Below are positions 21,863-32,289 of a DNA stretch of 64,000 nt, one piece after another. The notes under the pieces were generated by a model. It was not told the origin of the DNA and did not search any database. It worked only from the letters and a program-made list of their open reading frames with translations. Origin of the DNA: Adiantum capillus-veneris (Eukaryota; Streptophyta; Polypodiopsida; Polypodiales; Pteridaceae); NCBI GenBank assembly GCA_014529385.2, contig CM043970.1, forward strand, positions 46,462,779 to 46,526,778, in the 5' to 3' direction. Position numbers and translations under genes: made by a program. Within the stretch, counting starts at the first letter, position 1, and the number at the start of each line of letters is the position of its first letter.

Positions 21863-23203
21863 ATGGCTTGAGGCAATGATCAGTCGACTCCCTCTGCATC
21901 TGGAGATGCGGGTAGGGATCACAACGAAGATTCCGGCAGAGAGTATGGCCCGCCTTGGCCTACTTAGACGGAGCGGCGAGAGATGGAGCGTCGCAAGTTG
22001 ATCGGCGATGCAACAAAGATGATGCTCAATTTTGCCAAGGACCCGAAGATGGCAAAATATATGAACCAGACCTCTTTGGAAAAGGTACAGATGGAGTGGC
22101 AAAGAACCACAACACCACTCCCGAAACCCGCTCTCAAGAAACTTTCTGTCTCCAAGAAATATACGGAGAAGGAACTGGAGAACGTGGTTGATGCACGGAT
22201 TGCTCAGCTTTTCGACGTGCAAAAGAAAAGCAAAAAGCACGGCAAAAAGCAGAAGAAAGGCACTGACTTCCCGGGATATTTGGGTCGTTAGTCGACATTT
22301 GAGAAGGCAAGAAATTGAAGAAGCGCGTCAAGTTTGAAAGAGTACCCAGTTCTTCTTCTTCTTCTTCTTCTGATAGTTCTTCTAGCTCCTCGGATTCGAG
22401 CGATGAAGACAGAAAAGGTAAAAAGCGAAGCAAGAAACAAAGCTTCGGAAAGGGCAAGAAAAAAGCAAAGAAGGCTACATCTCGCCCAAAGACTGACAGT
22501 TCTACTGAGGACTCGTCTACAGATAGCTCAGATTCCGATGACGGAAAGTTTTATGCGAACAAGAAGAATTTTTACAAAGCCAACCAGTATGACTTTCTCG
22601 AAGATAAAAGCAAGAAAGTCCGAGAGTTTAAGGAAGATGGCCACTCCATCAAGTTTGATACTTGTCAGGATACTCAGATGCTTCGAAGGCTTTGTCTTTT
22701 ATAAAGCAGTTTGACATCGCTTTCGTGGGAGGACGCTATTCAGAGCACTCCAAGATTCGGAGAGCTACCTCTTACCTTAAGGGGAATGCTTGTACTTGGT
22801 GGTCCACGCTTCTTTTAACAAGAGTGCGCCAGTTAAATGACTGAAATTTAAGAAGCTTTTTATTTCTTCTTGGTTGACGCAAGAATATGAACGAGATGTA
22901 CGAGCTGCTTGGAACTATCTTCGGATGACCAAGAAAGATACAATCAATGCTTATTGTGAAAGATTCTGGAGCTCTTTTCTACTCGCCTCTTCATTCAAGA
23001 AGATCTCGTTCAGAGAACAGATTGAGCGGTTTACCTTGGGTCTACCTACAGAGATCCGAGATCACTGCTTGGAACAGAAGTCAGCTTCTATTCAGGAGTT
23101 GATGAGTCATGCGAAGCGGGGCTTTTCCATTCACTCTGGCAATCTGACCTACCCCAGAACTGGTACCACATGGCGTGGGACTTGCACCGAATCTAATGAA
23201 TGA
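21863..23203 (+). pseudogene. Element B gag
   Basis: The ATG at 21863 matches the start used in A and H but meets a TGA two codons later. After it come a DATKMMLNFAKD segment (21983-22291, ends in a stop), a Ser-rich/Lys-rich region (22315-22704), and the Retrotrans_gag region (22662-23203, ACTWWSTLLLTR and QEYERDVRAAWNYLRM). Four or more stops or frame changes are present. The CCHC knuckle seen in A at 7086-7127 is missing: sequence jumps from the capsid end to protease-like codons at about 23215. Gag would form the particle. This copy cannot. Confidence 0.85.
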
Positions 23204-23214
23204 AAGTACAAACT

Positions 23215-23653
23215 TTACCGCTTTTCGGGCAAAGTGAAGGATCAGGAAACTCTTTTGAAGGGGCCAAGGCCAACTTCTTTTCACTTGGAATTGGCGGCTC
23301 GATTTGGAATTACGCCCGATAGACTGACGCCACAGGCGGAGGTAGTTCGACTGGCACCCGGATGGGATGTTGCCATTACACCGAGCATTGGCAAACTTCG
23401 TTTGCAATGACAGGGGTGTTCAGGGCACGCGAGTGACGTTCTACTCAGGATCCCTTGGTACCACAAGAACTACGCTGTGGTTGACTACCTGGCCGAGAAA
23501 GCGACTTTGATAAATGAAGGGCTTAGAGATTGTACTTGATGAACTTCAGTTTCTTACTCATTCTTTTGGGAGAGAACTGAACATTGGATGAAGGTTGAAT
23601 ATGTTTTGACCTGATCAAAAGAACTCCAAGATTTTTCTCCACACTCATGCCGA
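23215..23653 (+). pseudogene. Element B protease region
   Basis: Pieces equal to the A region at 6500-6960 can be read: GAKANFF, GWDVAITPSI and LVPQELRCG-type blocks, in several frames. The aspartate of the active site is not visible. The region leads into the RT frame at 23654. Confidence 0.55.
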
Positions 23654-24826
23654 TTGCTTTTCAGAGGGCCTGAAGATCAAACCTTTGATCTGATACCTGG
23701 AAGCATGCCACCGAATCGACCACCTTATCGTGTGAGCCGAGTACAAAATGAAAAGATTATGAACCAAGTGAAAGACCTCTTGGAAAAGGGTCTTGTCCAG
23801 CCTAGTACTTCACCGTATTGCTCTCCAGTGTTGTTGGTTTTGAAGAAAGACGGCTCTCGGAGAATGTGCATCGATTATAGCGCTCTCAACAAAATCACCA
23901 TCAAGAACAAATTTCCGATTCCTAGGATCGATGATATAGTTGACAGGTTACAAGGATCCTCGTGCTTTAGCAGGATTGACTTGAAGAGTGGATATCATCA
24001 GATGAGGATAGCGCCAGGAGATGTCTACAAGACAGCTTTTCGGACGACTTTTGGGTTATTTGAGTTTTTGGTGATGCCTTTTGGCTTAACCAATGCTCCT
24101 GTGACATTTAACCGGATGATGGACATGATTTTTCGAGAGTATAGGCTATTTGTTGACACTTTCTTTGACGACATCATTGTTTTCTCCAAGAATGAGGCGG
24201 AACACAGAGATCATCTGCTTCAAGTCTTTCAGGCATTACGAGATCACATGTTAGTGATTAATGCAAAGAAAAGTGAATTTTTCCTACCAGAGATACACTT
24301 TTTGGGACACATTGTGTCAGCAGCAGGAGTGCAAATGGATCCGGCCAAGATAGAGACTATTCGTAATTGGCCCGACTTGAAGAATGTCCATGAAGTTAGA
24401 AGCTTCTTGGGACTGTGTTCGTACTACAGGCGGTTCATACGAAAGTTTGCAGAGGTTGCTTCCCCTTTGCATATCTTGACACAGAAAGGAGTACCTTTTT
24501 CGTGGGGACCCACAGAGGTGACTGCCTTTCAGACATTGAAAGAGAAATTGACTACGGGACCTATTTTGACTTTGCCGGACTTGCAGAAGTCATTCGAAGT
24601 ATATTGTGATGGTTGTGGTCGTAGTCTGGGTGCGGTCTTGATGCAAGAAGGCCATGTCATAGCTTACGAGAGCCGTTTGTTCTCTAGGCCGGAGATGACA
24701 GCACAGATTTATGAGAAAGAGCTTTTGGCGGTTATCCATGCTCTTACTCAATGGCGGCATTACCCACTCGGAGCGGATTTGATTGTCTTTACAGACCATC
24801 AGAGTTTGCGCTGCTACTTGTCATAG
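23654..24826 (+). CDS. Element B reverse transcriptase / RNase H (open)
   Basis: A 390-residue open frame. RT landmarks are PPYRVSRVQNEKI (about 25-37), [44 protein letters not shown] and the catalytic TFFDDIIVFS (about 165-174), with both Asp present. Chromovirus RTs often have F-x-DD in place of Y-x-DD. The thumb/connection NVHEVRSFLGLCSYYRRFIRKFA follows. RNase H begins at EVYCDGCGRSLGAVLMQ and shows YEKELLAVIHAL and FTDHQSL. It ends in a stop just after SLRCYLS, before the VADALSR block at 24918, so RNase H is clipped. In the intact family this is the middle of the Pol polyprotein. The start given is only the first codon after an upstream stop. Confidence 0.88.
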   Translation: MLFRGPEDQTFDLIPGSMPPNRPPYRVSRVQNEKIMNQVKDLLEKGLVQPSTSPYCSPVLLVLKKDGSRRMCIDYSALNKITIKNKFPIPRIDDIVDRLQGSSCFSRIDLKSGYHQMRIAPGDVYKTAFRTTFGLFEFLVMPFGLTNAPVTFNRMMDMIFREYRLFVDTFFDDIIVFSKNEAEHRDHLLQVFQALRDHMLVINAKKSEFFLPEIHFLGHIVSAAGVQMDPAKIETIRNWPDLKNVHEVRSFLGLCSYYRRFIRKFAEVASPLHILTQKGVPFSWGPTEVTAFQTLKEKLTTGPILTLPDLQKSFEVYCDGCGRSLGAVLMQEGHVIAYESRLFSRPEMTAQIYEKELLAVIHALTQWRHYPLGADLIVFTDHQSLRCYLS

Positions 24827-25850
24827 AAGCAGCTTTCGGAAAAGCAGATGCAGTGGGCGAACATCTTGTCACAGTTCCACTTCCAGATTGTCCATGTGTA
24901 AGAACAGAAGAATGTGGTGGCAGATGCTTTGTCTCGGAAATCGCTGGTTCTGGCTATTTTCCGCGATACATCATAGGAGCTTCGAGGATATGGTCGATCA
25001 GTATGCCACAGATACAGATTTTGCAGATATTTTCACACGGATACGGAATGGGGAGACAGTAGCTTGATACTCCCTTCGGGAAGGCTACTTGATGAAAAAG
25101 ACTATGTTGTGCGTTACACAGCCGTTGAGGGAAAAGGTTATGATTGAATGCCACTGTCCACCTTTTACGGGTCACCGCGGCATTGCTACCACCATGAAAG
25201 GGGTAGAGAGATATTTCTTTTGGCGGAGACTCAAGAAGGATGTGGAAGAGTTTGTGCGCAGTTGCTTGTATGCGAGAAGGTCAAGTTTGACAGGCATAAG
25301 GCACAGGGATTGTTACAGCCTTTACCCATACTCACCCGCCCCTTGGAAAATATTGAAATGGATTTCATTATTGATCTCCCGATTACACAGAGTGGTCACG
25401 ATGGTATCTGGACTGTTATTGACAGATTTAGCAAACAGGCTCATTTCATTCCAGTGAAGAAAACAGTCAAGCCGGATCACTTAGCGAGACTGTTTGTGGC
25501 CCAGATTTTCAGATTACATGGCATGCCTGAGACAATTGTCTCCGACAGAGACCCCAGATTTACGAGTTTGTTTTGGAAGGCAATTTGGGAGAACATTGGC
25601 ACGCGGTTGCAGTTCTCGTCATCGTTCCACCCGTAGACTGACGGGCAATCCGAGATTGCCAATTCAGTGGTTCTAGATTTATTGAAGTCTTATATCTCAG
25701 ATCAGAAGACTCAATGGGAAAGATATTTACCTTTGGTGGAGTTTGCCTACAATAACACGATACACTCTTCGACGGGGAAGACGCCATGTGAGATTGTTGA
25801 AAGTGCTGCGAAGGTTCCATCCTTCCTGAGCACGAAAGATTAGATATTTG
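24827..25850 (+). pseudogene. Element B integrase
   Basis: After the end of RNase H (VVADALSRK at 24916-24942) come the HHCC finger (HCPPFTGHRG ... FVRSCLVCEK, 25150-25280) and the core with Asp in IEMDFIIDL, Asp in IVSDRDPRFTS and Glu in DGQSEIANSV. A TAG (25633) lies between FHP and TDGQSE, and further stops at 24824 and 25841 and a frame change near 25090 break it. It gives the uninterrupted version of the site hit by the solo LTR in A. Confidence 0.85.
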
Positions 25851-26410
25851 AAGCGGATGAATATTCGCGAGATTTGGATACGGCTTTTGCCAAGGTTCGC
25901 GAGACTTTGCAGGAGTCTCAAGAACGACTGAAAAGGGTAGCGGATCGCCATCGTCGCGATTTGAAATTGAAGGAGGATGATTGGGTGCTCTTACGTTTTG
26001 AGAAGGCACGCCTACGAAAGAAAAAGGGAAAGGAGAGGCTTTTTCCAAACTTAGTATGCGATACTACGGACCTTTCCAGATTACTGACAAGATAAATGAT
26101 GTCTCCTTCCGATTGAAACTGCCAGATACTTGGAGGATTCACAATGCATTGCATGTGAGTCTCTTGAAACCTGTTAAGGGTGATGTGCTTGATGATGGGG
26201 AGCCTGATGAGCAACCCGAGGTGGAAGAAAAGGAGGAGATCCTTGTTCCTGAACAGATTTTGGCACATAACGATACGAAGAAAGGTAAAGTCCGAAGGCG
26301 GTTCTTGGTTTAGTTCAAGAACTTTCCTGCATGATGCGAAGTGGATGGAGGAGGAGGACCTAGCAGATACTCCTCGGATTGTGAAACTTTACCTCTATGT
26401 TTTGGTTTAG
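25851..26410 (+). pseudogene. Element B integrase C-terminus and chromodomain
   Basis: 25874-26095 matches the basic GPY-side region ([34 protein letters not shown]). A frame change at 26050 leads to [39 protein letters not shown]. The chromodomain ([13 protein letters not shown] ... RRRFLV, then DAKWMEEEDLADTP) is cut by a TAG at 26311 and a frame change. Confidence 0.83.
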
Positions 26411-27002
26411 CATAGTCTACTCCAAACGGAACCCAGAATTCAGCTTGGCCGGAGGTCTGGTGCAGTGGGATGCACAAGAGGGGAGTCACTCCTCTCCTTT
26501 GTCAACAGATGCCTCGATTTTGATACTAAAGTCGATGTCTTTTTGAGCTTCAGGGATACTGAGAGCTGACAGTACTCTGCTGGATGACTTTATGAAATGG
26601 AATTCCTGATTATGATACTGATTTGTTCTTGACTTCTTGTGAGTGCAGGAACTGATAGACGAAATGACTGCAGCATTTTGGTCTGATCGATCTCGAATAG
26701 ACATGGTTGCAATAGGGGTTAGTCAATCGGACATGGATGAGGTCCCGATTGGACCTAGATGTGATTGCTAGCTACATTGCCGATAAATCATGGTCTAAGA
26801 TCCGAATGAATGTTGAATGTCATGTGATGTCCAGTGATGTCCTGTGATGTTGTGTGATGTGACTGTCGATTTTGTACATGTGCTAGATGTGTGTTCCTAG
26901 TACGTAGGTACTAACAGTCAGTGTCTGCTAAGACGGTTTATGGCTTTTGTCGGTTTTGCAGGCGTAATCGCGGTCGATTACAATGCTTTCAAGAGGGGGG
27001 TA
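26411..27002 (+). other. Element B 3' UTR and polypurine tract
   Basis: No gene. Contains four TGATGT-type units ('tgtgatgtccagtgatgtcctgtgatgttgtgtgatgtg', split around 26822-26860). The polypurine tract AAGAGGGGGG lies at 26991-27000, next to the 3' LTR. Confidence 0.8.
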
Positions 27003-27484
27003 TGTCACAAAGTGATGACGTGGCGGACAGCAGAAACCCTAATTTCTGGAAATCGCGGAGGTTGGATAAATTTTTTATTTTTATTTTTGAAAAATGATGA
27101 GCGACGCGAATTTTGCTTTTTTTTATAAAAAAAGCGAGAAGACTCTCTAAAAGAGAGAGAGAACTGATGCTTTTTATTTTAAAAGCTTTTGGGGCTCTGC
27201 TTTTGGGCATCCCTTGTATCTTTAAATAAGTGGTGAGGGCTTCACTTCTCAGAGCATCTGGACGCAGAGTCTGAGAGTGAAACCCTAACCGCTCTCTTGT
27301 ACTTTGATGATTGATTAATATAAAAAGAAATACCGAAAGGGGCGCCAGTCTTTGGGGCCAATATCTCTAGGCACGGAACTCCGCCGGGCCAGTGCAAATC
27401 TATTGTGATCTGTGAATTGTTTTGAAGTGGTTATTTGGTGCTGTCGCGGTTGATTCTTGACTTGGAGTGTCCAAGTCTGTTACA
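27003..27484 (+). repeat. 3' LTR of gypsy element B
   Basis: 482 bp from TGTCACAAAG to CTGTTACA. Compared with the 5' LTR it lacks the extra AAACCCTAA copies and has a short extra 'cccttgtatcttta' near 27211. The rest is nearly identical, which points to a fairly recent insertion. Confidence 0.95.
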
Positions 27485-27592
27485 TTCGCAGATGCAGAAG
27501 AAGTCGATTGATCTCTGTTGGAATCCATAAGTGTCGCGAGAAAAGGATCGGATTTCTTGGTAGAAGAGAAATCAGCCGTGCTCTGATACCAC
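27485..27592 (-). pseudogene. Element A gag start, leader and primer site
   Basis: The minus ATG at 27526-27528 opens MDSNRDQSTSSASA, continuing into 21266 once element B is removed. The untranslated leader to the LTR is only about 65 bases. The primer site (minus TGGTATCAGAGCACGG) lies at 27576-27591, next to the LTR. Confidence 0.88.
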
Positions 27593-28108
27593 TATAACAA
27601 ACTTGGACACCCCAAGTCAAGATTCTACCGCGACACAACAGAGATTCACTTCAAAACAGTTCACAATTCACAGTTGAGTTGACACGGCCCGGCATAGTTC
27701 TGTGCCTAGAGATATTGGCCCCAAAGACTGGCGCCCCTTTCGGTATTTCTTTTTGTATTAATCTGTGTTCAAAGTACAAGAGAGTGGGTAGGTGCTCACT
27801 CTCAGACTCTGCGTCCAGATGCTATGAGAAGTGAGGCCCTGCCCACTTATTTATCGATACAAGGGGTGCCCAAAAGCAATAATTGAAAAGCTTCTCTCAC
27901 AAAAGCAATTATCCCAAAAAGCTGCTAATTCAGCCAGCGGATTTCCGTACGCAATGCCACGTCAGCAGCTCCGCAATTGCCGCCGCAAAATTTGCAAAAT
28001 CCGTACAGTGGCCACGTCAGCCTGCCAGCGCATTGTGCGGGGGTCTGTACTGTTGCCACTTGTCAATGTGTTTCCTGGGGTCTGCTGCCACATCACCCAT
28101 TTGTGACA
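27593..28108 (-). repeat. 5' LTR of gypsy element A
   Basis: 516 bp, minus-strand TGTCACAAATGGG to GTTATA (the terminal CA has mutated to TA). Pairs with 895-1416. Confidence 0.93.
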
Positions 28109-28113
28109 CCTAG
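28109..28113. repeat. Target site duplication of element A (right copy)
   Basis: CCTAG, identical to 890-894. Confidence 0.93.
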
Positions 28114-28384
28114 AGTGCAGCAGAGTATGTCCATTTGGGGGGAGGGAGGTCAGCAGTCGGCTTTAGTTGATTCAAGGTAGATGATGGAGATACTCGAGTG
28201 CCAAATCTCAATGCTGTGTTCTTCAAGATATAGGTGTGTTTTGATTGATTTGTTATAGGCATGGACATTCACAGATGCCAATTCTTTACTTTTACGCGTG
28301 ATGAAGAGCAAGTTTAAGCTGGATTATTGCTTTGTGTCTTCTCTGACTCGGGATGGACGAGCTTCTCCTTCAGCTATCACCTAG
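28114..28384 (+). other. Exon-like pieces to the right of element A
   Basis: 28114-28176 continues the ORF broken at 889 and stops at AG/GTAGAT. A pyrimidine-rich stretch then ends in TTGTTATAG at 28258, followed by a 41-codon open frame (28259-28384) of ordinary protein composition ending in TAG. The phase of the two pieces does not agree with a simple join at the first donor. A donor at GAG/GTCAGC (28147-28152) would give a different frame with a short end. I cannot identify the protein. This may be the 3' end of a host gene disrupted by element A, or chance. Confidence 0.3.
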
Positions 28385-30140
28385 CATTTTCACTGTTCAG
28401 AGTCCATCAAGGAGATAAGAGGGGGTGTTAGAGGTTATCACCTCTTTGTGCGGAGCTGATAGTGCTCTGGTCTCTCCCACGGGTATATCATTGGGAGTGA
28501 GGGTTGTTTTGTTGTTGTGCTTGGTCTATGTGAGGTAGTTTTTGTCATGTGTGCCATGTATGCCTGTCTGTTACTGCTGGTATGGAGTTTTGTGGCTCGT
28601 CTCTGAGGTCCATATCTGATCTAGTCTAGGAAAGGCACCTATATTTGGCATCATCTTCTGCTGCGGCTTCTGACAACATATCATAATCTGCTACGTGCTC
28701 ATCGAAAGTATGTGCACCAATACAGTAGTTTCTAGTGCATATTGCACACATCTTCGAATGTGCTAGATGGTTGTCTTATAAAGTTTCACAAGAGTGGGAC
28801 GAGAGTAGAGTCTATTGAGGGTTGACATTTTCGTGTAAAGTTTTATAGAGGCTACTAGTACATAGGGCCTAATGAACGTAAGTTTTCCCCAAGACTGGTA
28901 AAAATAATGCTAGTAAATCTACTGAGGCAGGAGAGACCCATCTCTAAGTGAAGTTTCATTTGGTATGTATAATGCTTTGAAGCAAAGTTGGGTGAATGAT
29001 TTATGTACAAATACGCAGCTTGCTTTTCGTGGGTTTAATTATGTTTTTGTTTTATATTCATTTATTGCAGGTCCCTAGAAGGCAATGCTGCAAAGTCACT
29101 GGTATGATGGACAAATTGCTAGGAATAACAGTTTTTCCTTGCCAAAGAGGAAAATCGCTGAGCATGTAAAGAAAAGAACATAGCAACTTTGGAGCTACCC
29201 CTAGTTAGCCTGTCTGCAAGGTAAACTTTAAGGCTAAGGTTATGCTTGGAGAACCAAATTCTATCACGCTCGAGGTATTTACGAGAGGGCCTTAAGCCAC
29301 ATGCCTGGGTTGCTTGTGTTTGGATGATGCATTGGCAAGCTGCCCTTGTTCTCTGCTCAATGATCCTCTTAATGCAAGCTATCAACTTGTTGCGGATTCA
29401 TGCACAAGTAAAGCTTCTGCTTGCCGCCAGATTTTTGGGAACAAAGTTCTCCAAAATGATATGCACAGATTTTTCTCAATTCTTTTGATGATTATGATCT
29501 AAACCCTTGATCAAGCTATTTAAGATTCATGATTATGATGCACTGTGACAAGCTGTCCTCTACATTGCTTCTTTCGAAATGAATTATTCTCTTATTGCCC
29601 CTTGTTTTCTGACTAAAAGTTGAATTTAAAAATCATCTGCAAATGGTACAAAGGTTATTAGAAAGATTAGTGTTTCCATGCAACATTTCCTTGTGCGAGT
29701 ATCACATATGCATGCACGCACGAATACATACAGGCATAGGTAAGCGGTTGGACATGTTTTGCGGGTGAATGGTCTACCAACAGCTTTGGACTCGACTGGA
29801 ACTCGACTTTGGGGCTGAGAACGGCTTTGATTGGAATGGATGAGGTGCCAAACAGGCTATAGTGGGAGTAATGGTCCCTGAGGGGCCATTCCCGGCCGTC
29901 AATGGTCGGGGGGAGTGACTGAGCAGGTCACCTGCAGATTCTGCGAGCTGACTTGTCATGATTCCACACACTTGGAGATTCCGAATGCTGAGTTGTCAGC
30001 AGGAGAACTGTCCTTTGATCCCAAATATTCCGATCGCTGACGTGCCAGAGATCTGACACCTTGCCCTGAAAATTCGTGCCAGGAATGACTGTTTTTGACG
30101 ACTCAGATGCAGTGCCCCGCGATCCCCGACCTTGACGGGG
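28385..30140. other. Unassigned non-repetitive stretch
   Basis: No transposon domain recognised. A splice-like acceptor (ATTCATTTATTGCAG at 29056-29070) precedes a short open piece ending before GTATGA. 29246-29502 has overlapping frames of 62-80 codons on both strands, of ordinary composition. None can be named. The rest (28385-29050 and 29520-30140) shows nothing I can support. Confidence 0.4.
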
Positions 30141-30224
30141 TCAGTGTCCTTTCCACATAATAATGGCAACCCATTGGCGACCGGTGGAGGCCAGGAGCCA
30201 TTATTATGTGGGAAAGGACACTGA
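30141..30224. repeat. 84-bp hairpin / miniature inverted repeat
   Basis: Left arm 30141-30167 and right arm 30197-30224 are near-perfect reverse complements (27 bp, one unpaired base) around a 29-bp GC-rich loop. A further partial copy of the arm start (GAGTGTCCTTTCC) follows at 30223-30235. Confidence 0.85.
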
Positions 30225-30442
30225 GTGTCCTTTCCCTCCCGTCAAGTGTTGCTGGAAGGCGGGCCACGATCGTTGCATGTTACACACTCGATGTTCTAGC
30301 CGGGCTGCTGCTGCACCTGTGAATTCGCCTTGCATGTCCAATACAACTTGCAAGAGTAGAGGTACAGTTCAGCAGAGAACACGCACTGATGAGGGTAGGG
30401 GTGAATTACGGGTGCTGATGTGGCTTAAAATCAGTGGCAATG

Positions 30443-31684
30443 TGTCACGTGACACATCGCAACCCTATGTGTCCGTGGACAAGCTACACCACAGCAGGGT
30501 TCAGTCAGTTTAGTCAGTTTAGATTAGCAGTGATCTGGCACTTTTGTGAGTCTATTTGTAGACCGTGCATGCCCAGTCACTTAGCATAGATGCATATCCT
30601 CTGGTTGCACACAGCATGATCATCGGAATTCCCATCAGAATCCATTAGCATCAGTTAGGGGAATTTTCCACTGCATTTAGCCTATTTTCCTATTTATTGG
30701 GATTTTCACTTATTATTTTTAAGTGACTTTCCAACAAAAGTAGGTAGGGCAATTTTGCTAAGTTAATATATAAGCAAACCCAAGTTAGCACTTTCTAGCA
30801 GAAGAGGCAGCAGGAGCTTCCCGCTCAACATGCAACTTCTCAGCAGTACCCCCCTCAGACCACCCCTGGTGTTTTTGCATCTTCTCCCCTTGGCGTTTTT
30901 GCATCAACTCAGTAGCCCTGGCGTTTTCCTCTCTTGCGGTGATCGCCATCGACCACAGTGCCCTAGCGTTAGCAGATGCTTGTGGATCAGCCCCATTCTT
31001 TGTGTTTCCCGCGACAGAACCACTTCAGCCCTTAGCGTTTTTGCAGCTAATTACTAACGCCAGAACCTCAGCCACAAAGCCTAGCGTTTTGGTTTTCTGA
31101 CCCCCAAACTACCTTGCGTTTTTTGGCAAGAACAGGACAGCATCAGCGTTTTTAATGCTCAGCCCAAACCAGCAGTAGATCTTCGTAGTTTTCAGCCTAT
31201 GCACAGTAGCAGATTAGCTTCCAAGTTGGTTGCAGATGCTCCCCCATTTTCAGCCATGAAAATGCAGCCAAAACAGTCATTTTCAGCCTTGAAACAGTCC
31301 AAGAAATTCAGCGATTAGAAGATCTCAGATTTCAGCCATCAAGTCGTCGTCGTCATCACTGTCGTCGTCATCGGCATGGTCCCATTGCATCAGTCCATTG
31401 CATACGCATTGTACACCTTCGTGCAATCAAGACATAGACCACTCTCGTCGGCGAGAGTGGGGCCTTCGGAGGAGGGTTTTACAACCTCTCGGGTGTCGTA
31501 TCTCTTCTCTCTCCTTCTCTCAGTCTCATTCACTTGCACGCACAATATCCACTCACTTTGTCCGTGACCACAACACTCTACAAGACGGACAGCTCTCTCT
31601 TTCCCTAAAGAACTAAAAGGAACCTTGAGCAATAAAGATCACTAATCTTGAGAAAATACAACATTCATTCCGCAGCACCTAACA
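30443..31684 (+). repeat. 5' LTR of the LARD-like element
   Basis: Starts TGTCACGTGACAC (a 10-bp palindrome GTCACGTGAC holding a CACGTG G-box) and ends CACCTAACA. A TATA box (TATATAAG) is at 30767-30774. Many GCGTTTT(T)GCA-like motifs follow in 30860-31170. A GTCGTCGTC stretch is at 31341-31372. Relative to the 3' LTR it has an extra unit of the 'gcgtttttgcatc' repeat near 30880-30905. Confidence 0.94.
30767..30774 (+). promoter_or_regulatory. TATA box in 5' LTR
   Basis: TATATAAG about 325 bp into the LTR. The same box is in the 3' LTR at 34306-34313. It is the likely Pol II promoter of the element. No transcription start can be read from sequence. Confidence 0.6.
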
Positions 31685-31697
31685 TTGGTATCAGAGC
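31685..31697 (+). promoter_or_regulatory. Primer binding site of the LARD-like element
   Basis: TTGGTATCAGAGC directly after the LTR end. The TGGTATCAGAGC core is the plant tRNA-iMet type. Confidence 0.88.
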
Positions 31698-32289
31698 TTT
31701 GGAAGTGTTCTGCATTACTCAAGGAAAGAACCACAAGAACCACAATATTTTTTTTGCTTGTTGTGATCGCACGAACCCAAGTTTACTTGGGCGTGGCGAT
31801 TCCTAATCGTGTTTTGTTGAAGAGTGACAGGAATCCCAAGAAAGAAGGGCTTGTCCAGCCTCCCCTTGTGTCTCTTTTCACTCATTGAGAGCGGACCGTG
31901 CACTTAGCGGCCAGCCAATCGACGTGAGGTGGGAAAAAGCAACCTTGGTGTGAGCGCAAGGCCACCAAAGGGTGCGCCCGCAGAAAAGGGTAGAACTCGG
32001 GTGAAGAGAAGATCCTTCTCCAACGCGATTTGCAAGCGAAAGAAAACCTCAAGAACCCCAAGACTCTCAAGAACTCAAGAACCTCAAGAACCCTAGATTC
32101 TCACGAATCAAAGACCCCAAGAACTCAAGAACCTCAAGAACCCTAGATTCTCACGAATGAAGGATCTCAAGAACCTCAAGAACCCAAGTTCCTCGTGAAC
32201 TTAAGAACCCAAGATCCCCCAAGAACCCAAGTTCCTCGAGAACTTAAGAACCCAAACCACAAGAACCCACAAGAACCCACGACTTCAGA
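31698..32289 (+). other. Leader with CAAGAACC repeat array
   Basis: The leader between primer site and ORF. The 3' part (about 32043-32283) is a degenerate array of CAAGAACC/CAAGAACTC units, including two longer repeats with 'ctagattctcacgaat' (around 32090-32110 and 32142-32158). It contains no frame of interest. Confidence 0.8.

Larger units (their letters stand above)
21267..27484 (+). mobile_element. Ty3/gypsy chromovirus 'B', complete structure
   Basis: LTRs 21267-21791 and 27003-27484, primer site after the 5' LTR, polypurine tract before the 3' LTR, and TTCGC duplicated at 21262-21266 and 27485-27489. The empty site is seen in H at 63675-63679. Domain order is gag, protease remnant, RT, RNase H, integrase, chromodomain, which is the chromovirus order. 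RT and RNase H are in one open frame, while gag, protease and integrase have stops. It is the same family as A, inserted in the opposite direction in A's gag. Confidence 0.95.

Noticed and set aside
29246-29502. A host gene at 29.2-29.5 kb
   Set aside because: Frames are of ordinary composition, but strand, boundaries and family cannot be settled, so it is listed only as unassigned sequence.
31376-31632. ORFs at LTR ends (31376-31632 and 34900-35147)
   Set aside because: Both strands are open at the same LTR position. They are in U5/R sequence, with no known domain.
32043-32283. Repeat array with short units that might look like a CRISPR
   Set aside because: The units are 8-9 bp, degenerate and without unique spacers. 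The context is a plant LTR element leader.
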